Below are positions 60,989-64,000 of a DNA stretch of 64,000 nucleotides, piece by piece. The position numbers were made by a program, and so were the translations under genes. The stretch's first letter is position 1. Every line of letters starts with the position of its first letter. The notes beneath the pieces are model-generated. The model saw nothing but the letters and a program-made list of their open reading frames with translations. It was not told where the DNA came from and made no database searches. Location: NCBI GenBank assembly GCA_965226865.1, contig CBDDEH010000004.1:124001-188000 (forward strand), in the 5' to 3' direction. Origin of the DNA: CBDDEH01 sp965226865 (GTDB lineage: Bacteria; Chloroflexota; Dehalococcoidia; Lucifugimonadales; JAGWBF01).

Positions 60989-62125
60989 ATGACACCAAAG
61001 GGACGAACACCCATAGACGGCTCACCCGCAGTGGAGGAGGCCCGGCCCCCGGGAACGCCAGTCATAAAGGTGATGGGGTTGGGTGGAGGTGGCTGCAACG
61101 CCATCGGCCGGATGAACAAGGAGAGGCTGGAGATGGTGGAGTACTATGGCGTCAATACCGACGCTCAACATCTTTCGAGATGCGACGTTGGCCACAAGGT
61201 GACCATAGGGGGCCACCTGACGAGAGGCCTGGGCGTTGGAGCAAATCCGGAACTGGGCCGCCAGGCAGCGGAAGAGAGTAGAGAAGAGTTGGAGCAAGCG
61301 CTGGACGGTGCTGATATGGTCTTCATCGCTGCCGGGATGGGAGGTGGCACAGGCACAGGAGCGGCCCCTGTAATAGCCCAAATGGCAAAGGAGGCGGGCA
61401 TACTCACAGTGGCTGTCGTAAGCCGGCCCTTCGCATTCGAGGCTTCTATGCGACGCAAGAACGCAGAAGAGGGGATCTCCCGTCTGAGGGACCACGTGGA
61501 CACCCTCATCGTGATACCCAACGACTGTCTGTTCCAGCTAGACCATCAAAAAGAGCAGACCTTTAGCTGGGAAGGTGCCCTCAAGACGGCCGACACGGTG
61601 CTCCAGCAAGGCATACAGGCCATCGCAGACATCGTAACCGTGCCGGGCGAGATCAACGTGGACTTCGCCGATGTCAGGACGATTCTTACCGACGCGGGGC
61701 AGGCCTGGCTGGCTATCGGCAAAGGCAAGGGAGAGGCAAGGGCAAAGGACGCAGCAAAGCAAGCTGCCAAGAGCCCACTGCTCGACATAACCGTCGACGG
61801 TGCGAAGCGCCTGCTATTTGTCGTGACCGGTGGCAACTCCATGTCTCTTAAAGAGGTGCAGGAAGCCGCCGATGTGATCCAAGAGATGGCCGACCCAGAC
61901 GCCAACGTCATATTCGGTACCTCCAAGGATCAGAAGCTGGATGACGAGATCAAAGTGACGATGGTAGCGGCTGCTTTCCCGGTGATCCAGGACCACATGC
62001 AGCACCGGGATGAAAACCTGAGGAAGCTCTTGAAGGGTGCCATTCCGGAAGAAAAAGAAGACCTGGAAATACCCAGCTTCATGCGCAGGCAGACTGCCCA
62101 GAAAAGCCGGGGGTTTTTTCGGTAA
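60989..62125 (+). CDS. ftsZ: Cell division protein FtsZ
   Basis: 378 residues, ATG after GAGGAGGAAAC. FtsZ is the tubulin-like GTPase of the division ring. Seen: IKVMGLGGGGCNAIGRM, NTDAQHLSR, the tubulin signature AAGMGGGTGTGAAPV, and the T7 synergy loop INVDFADVRTIL. A short linker leads to the C-terminal peptide DLEIPSFMRR. All key residues are present. The linker is short for FtsZ. Its place after ftsA with no mur genes is notable. Confidence 0.96.
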   Translation: MTPKGRTPIDGSPAVEEARPPGTPVIKVMGLGGGGCNAIGRMNKERLEMVEYYGVNTDAQHLSRCDVGHKVTIGGHLTRGLGVGANPELGRQAAEESREELEQALDGADMVFIAAGMGGGTGTGAAPVIAQMAKEAGILTVAVVSRPFAFEASMRRKNAEEGISRLRDHVDTLIVIPNDCLFQLDHQKEQTFSWEGALKTADTVLQQGIQAIADIVTVPGEINVDFADVRTILTDAGQAWLAIGKGKGEARAKDAAKQAAKSPLLDITVDGAKRLLFVVTGGNSMSLKEVQEAADVIQEMADPDANVIFGTSKDQKLDDEIKVTMVAAAFPVIQDHMQHRDENLRKLLKGAIPEEKEDLEIPSFMRRQTAQKSRGFFR

Positions 62126-62214
62126 GACCAACGGTCATGCTTGAGTAATTTCCTGGTAGCCTTGAGGACCTATTAGATCCTTCCATAAAGGACAACAGGC
62201 ACCGGGAACTGTCC

Positions 62215-62240
62215 AAGGCCGCCCTTAAACGGGCGGCCTT
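62215..62240 (+). terminator. Likely terminator after ftsZ
   Basis: AAGGCCGCCC, loop TTAAAC, GGGCGGCCTT: a perfect 10 bp GC-rich stem about 90 bases after the ftsZ stop. The T tract is weak (TCGATTTG). It separates the division cluster from nrdR. Confidence 0.65.
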
Positions 62241-62331
62241 TCGATTTGCCCTCAAAAATCCTCCAACTTCCTGCTGAAAAACTGACATGAAACGCCTTGA
62301 CATGGTTGTTGGCCTCGTCTAGAATCCCTGG

Positions 62332-62378
62332 GCACTACATATTGTGCCATTATAGAAACAAAGCACAAGATATAGTAT
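62332..62378 (+). promoter_or_regulatory. Two NrdR-box-like palindromes before nrdR
   Basis: GCACTACATATTGTGC (62332-62347) and GCACAAGATATAGTAT (62363-62378) match the NrdR box pattern aCACwAtATATwGTgt. Their starts are 31 bases apart, three helical turns, as usual for paired NrdR sites. Autoregulation of nrdR is implied. Confidence 0.75.
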
Positions 62379-62423
62379 TTCTAAGAACATTCTAAGAAAA
62401 GTTTAAGAAACGGTTAGAAGTGA

Positions 62424-63017
62424 ATGCGATGCCCATACTGCGGTTCTCCCGATTCCAGGGTGACCGACTCCCGAACGGTGGAGGACGGAATCCGGCGGAG
62501 ACGGGAATGCTCACGGTGCGACCTGAGATTCACCACCTACGAACGGGTGCAGTCCACCAATTTATTGGTGGCGAAGCGGGATGGCAGGCGCGAGGAGTTC
62601 AACCGGGAGAAGCTTCTGTCGGGCATAGTGAAGGCCTGCGTCAAGAGGCCGATATCATATCGGGATATAGAGAAGGTAGTGGAGGATATAGAGGCCGAGT
62701 TGCAGAACTTGGGCCACGCGGAGATCAAGTCTACAATGCTGGGCCAGATGGTGATGGAGCGCATCAGGCGTCTCGATTGGATCGCCTACGTGCGCTTCGC
62801 CAGTGTCTATCGGGAATTCCAGGACATAGAGAGCTTCGAGCAAGTAGTGAAGGACCTACGGGAATACCGGGAACAGACTGGGCAGCTTCCTCTTATAGAG
62901 GGGGTGTTACCGCCAACCCGAGGTCAAAAGAGGAGAGGGAGGGGGCAGGGTCGGGTTTCAAACGCAAGCCAACGGCAGCCAAAGGTTAACCGAGGAGGAG
63001 GAACCCGCGATGCTTAA
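62424..63017 (+). CDS. nrdR: Transcriptional repressor NrdR
   Basis: 197 residues. NrdR senses ATP/dATP and represses ribonucleotide reductase genes. The zinc ribbon MRCPYCGSPDSRVTDSRTVE with C-x2-C in RECSRCDLRFTTYE, then the ATP-cone (VAKRDGRREEFNREKLLSGI, YRDIEKVVEDIEAEL, WIAYVRFASVYREFQDIESF) are complete. The C-terminal 35 residues are an unusual basic tail (RGQKRRGRGQGR). The next small gene overlaps its end. Binding sites like its own lie before nrdJ. Confidence 0.95.
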   Translation: MRCPYCGSPDSRVTDSRTVEDGIRRRRECSRCDLRFTTYERVQSTNLLVAKRDGRREEFNREKLLSGIVKACVKRPISYRDIEKVVEDIEAELQNLGHAEIKSTMLGQMVMERIRRLDWIAYVRFASVYREFQDIESFEQVVKDLREYREQTGQLPLIEGVLPPTRGQKRRGRGQGRVSNASQRQPKVNRGGGTRDA

Positions 63018-63237
63018 CCCACACGAAGATGCACAGATTTCTCGCTGGGAGAAGCTGACTCAGGAGGTACAGGAGCCGACCGTCAACTTAAACGGATTTA
63101 CCCTGGTTGGTGTCTTGGACAGAGGCACCAGTCCTATCGCTTCCATGCAGGAAGAGATAGATCAGAAGGCACGTGAAGCCCTGGTAGCCTGCTGGTTGGA
63201 CGAAAACCACGGCGAACGACTGATCGATCTTAACTAA
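63010..63237 (+). CDS. Small hypothetical protein after nrdR
   Basis: 75 residues. The ATG lies within the nrdR end (overlap 8 bases) after GAGGAGGA. Acidic, with a helix near the end (SMQEEIDQKAREALVACWLD). Translational coupling to nrdR makes it likely real. No family assigned. Confidence 0.65.
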   Translation: MLNPHEDAQISRWEKLTQEVQEPTVNLNGFTLVGVLDRGTSPIASMQEEIDQKAREALVACWLDENHGERLIDLN

Positions 63238-63342
63238 ATAACCAAACCAAACGGCTCGATTTCCGGCGCAACGGCCGCCCTCTGAAGAGGAAAAGCACCC
63301 GGCTGTCATAGGGTCAAACTAGGGGAGTTTTTACCACAAATT

Positions 63343-63395
63343 ACTCAACATCTAGTGGCAGAACTGTTAAACAACACCATAGATTGTGGTATAAT
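63343..63395 (+). promoter_or_regulatory. NrdR-box pair and -10 element of nrdJ
   Basis: ACTCAACATCTAGTGG (63343-63358) and ACACCATAGATTGTGG (63374-63389) are NrdR-box-like, again 31 bases apart. TATAAT follows at 63390-63395, so the second box lies in the promoter spacer. This predicts repression of nrdJ by NrdR. Confidence 0.75.
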
Positions 63396-63667
63396 AGAAG
63401 GGTTGAGGAGGTGGGAGAAGGCGCAAAAGGGTGGCCAGCGACGCTGCATATGCTGGGAATACCAGATAACCTCGATACGCCAACCAACAGGCTTTCCATT
63501 GATGTCCGCGCTTGGAAGAGTTATGTACTTATCCCACCCAATTTTGTCGCTGCCATTCCAGGATTAACAGGTTCGACTTGTCGAAGAACAGCGGCTGACT
63601 CTATTACTCATTTTCAGATCAAACTTCATCCAGGGTATTTGTCATATTTTTCAGGAGGTATTACACC
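63396..63667 (+). other. nrdJ leader region
   Basis: About 270 bases between the promoter and the nrdJ start. An open frame (63384-63671) crosses it and overlaps the nrdJ GTG by 4 bases, but it begins inside the promoter, so it is doubtful. I looked for a cobalamin riboswitch (B12 reductase gene) and did not see its conserved core. Confidence 0.4.
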
Positions 63668-64000
63668 GTGACCACCACCAGGGATATTTCAAAGGTAGGG
63701 AAGTCCGACGTCGGGCGGAGAGTGGTCCAAGCCATGAGGGAGGCCGGTCTGGTGGACGACCTCACCAGTTCCACCCCGAACTTCACAGAGAACTCCTTGA
63801 TCGTCCTCCAACGCCGCTACCAGTCCAAGGACAGGGAAGGGCAATTGGTCGAGGGGCCGGAGGAAATGTTCAGGCGAGTGGCCCGTAACCTGGCCCAGGC
63901 CGACCGGAACTATGGAGCCACCGACAAAGAGGTGGAGGATACGGAGGAAGAGTTCTTCCGGATCATGAGGCGCCTGGACTACGTGCCAAACTCCCCTACT
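63668..64000 (+). CDS. nrdJ: Class II (B12-dependent) ribonucleotide reductase, 5' part
   Basis: 111 residues to the window edge from GTG 63668, which follows AGGAGG by 7 bases. The sequence SSTPNFTENSLIVLQRRYQS, then EGPEEMFRRVARNLAQADRN and FFRIMRRLDYVPNSPT is the start of NrdJ-type reductases, which make deoxyribonucleotides with adenosylcobalamin. The catalytic cysteines lie beyond the window. The upstream NrdR boxes and nearby nrdR support the call. Confidence 0.88.
   Translation, partial: MTTTRDISKVGKSDVGRRVVQAMREAGLVDDLTSSTPNFTENSLIVLQRRYQSKDREGQLVEGPEEMFRRVARNLAQADRNYGATDKEVEDTEEEFFRIMRRLDYVPNSPT

Noticed and set aside
63396..63667. Possible cobalamin riboswitch before the B12-dependent reductase
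   Set aside because: I looked for the conserved B12-box core and the usual paired regions and did not find them. The NrdR boxes already explain regulation.
63384..63671. 95-codon frame overlapping the nrdJ start by four bases
   Set aside because: Although GTGA coupling looks attractive, the frame begins inside the -10 region and has no ribosome site.

Overview
The window looks like a chromosome segment of a Chloroflexota bacterium, most likely a Dehalococcoidia / SAR202-type lineage. This is inferred from gene content and was not checked by a search. The supporting points are a short division cluster (rsmH-ftsA-ftsZ) with no peptidoglycan genes, an adjoining nrdR and class II ribonucleotide reductase, several amidohydrolase-type catabolic genes, and a CGSC-motif protein of the UGSC (seleno)protein family beside its usual long partner.

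The window has two very different halves. Bases 1 to about 44.6 kb are an accessory region packed with insertion sequences (IS256, IS1182-like, two IS1380 copies, a self-rearranged IS3, IS630, an IS21 remnant), defence-type genes and broken genes. Bases 44.7 to 64 kb are ordinary core chromosome. The boundary is a tandem tRNA-Gln/tRNA-Glu pair with a P4-type tyrosine integrase directly downstream of the tRNA-Glu 3' end, the classic layout of a tRNA-targeted integrated element.

Accessory half: 1-0.95 kb is the C-terminal side of a repeat protein cut by IS256. 4.4-5.1 kb is a VapBC-type toxin-antitoxin pair with a palindromic operator. 5.1-12.1 kb holds a large adenine methyltransferase with a possible N-terminal nuclease-like region, a winged-helix protein, a frameshifted HsdR-N-like nuclease, a PD-(D/E)XK protein and a small partner. 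12.2-16.1 kb holds a tyrosine recombinase and a tightly packed run of XRE repressor, ImmA-type protease, two small proteins and a large serine recombinase, which resembles the control module of an integrative element. 18-21.4 kb is a nest of insertion sequences in which an IS3 element has inserted one of its own ends into its orfB. 21.7-24.3 kb encodes a secreted lysyl-oxidase-like protein. 24.5-30.4 kb carries an AlbA_2/Schlafen-like protein, an HNH nuclease with a zinc-ribbon partner, a HigA antitoxin with a decayed HigB, and a large protein with a C-terminal nuclease-like motif. 30.4-38.7 kb is mostly debris (NYN, VOC, recombinase, phage portal) around an intact IS630 and an RCC1-repeat lipoprotein. 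40.5-41.1 kb contains a tiny type I-E-like CRISPR array without cas genes. 42-43 kb holds a truncated three-Cys-motif-partner protein.

Core half: a minus-strand run of hydrolases and a zinc dehydrogenase (44.9-49.5 kb), an M42-type peptidase, a three-gene amidohydrolase/MBL unit, the UGSC-family pair with a short-chain dehydrogenase, a two-domain cupredoxin lipoprotein, then rsmH-ftsA-ftsZ, nrdR and the start of nrdJ. Paired NrdR-box-like palindromes with identical 31 bp spacing lie in front of both nrdR and nrdJ, so the two are probably co-regulated by NrdR.
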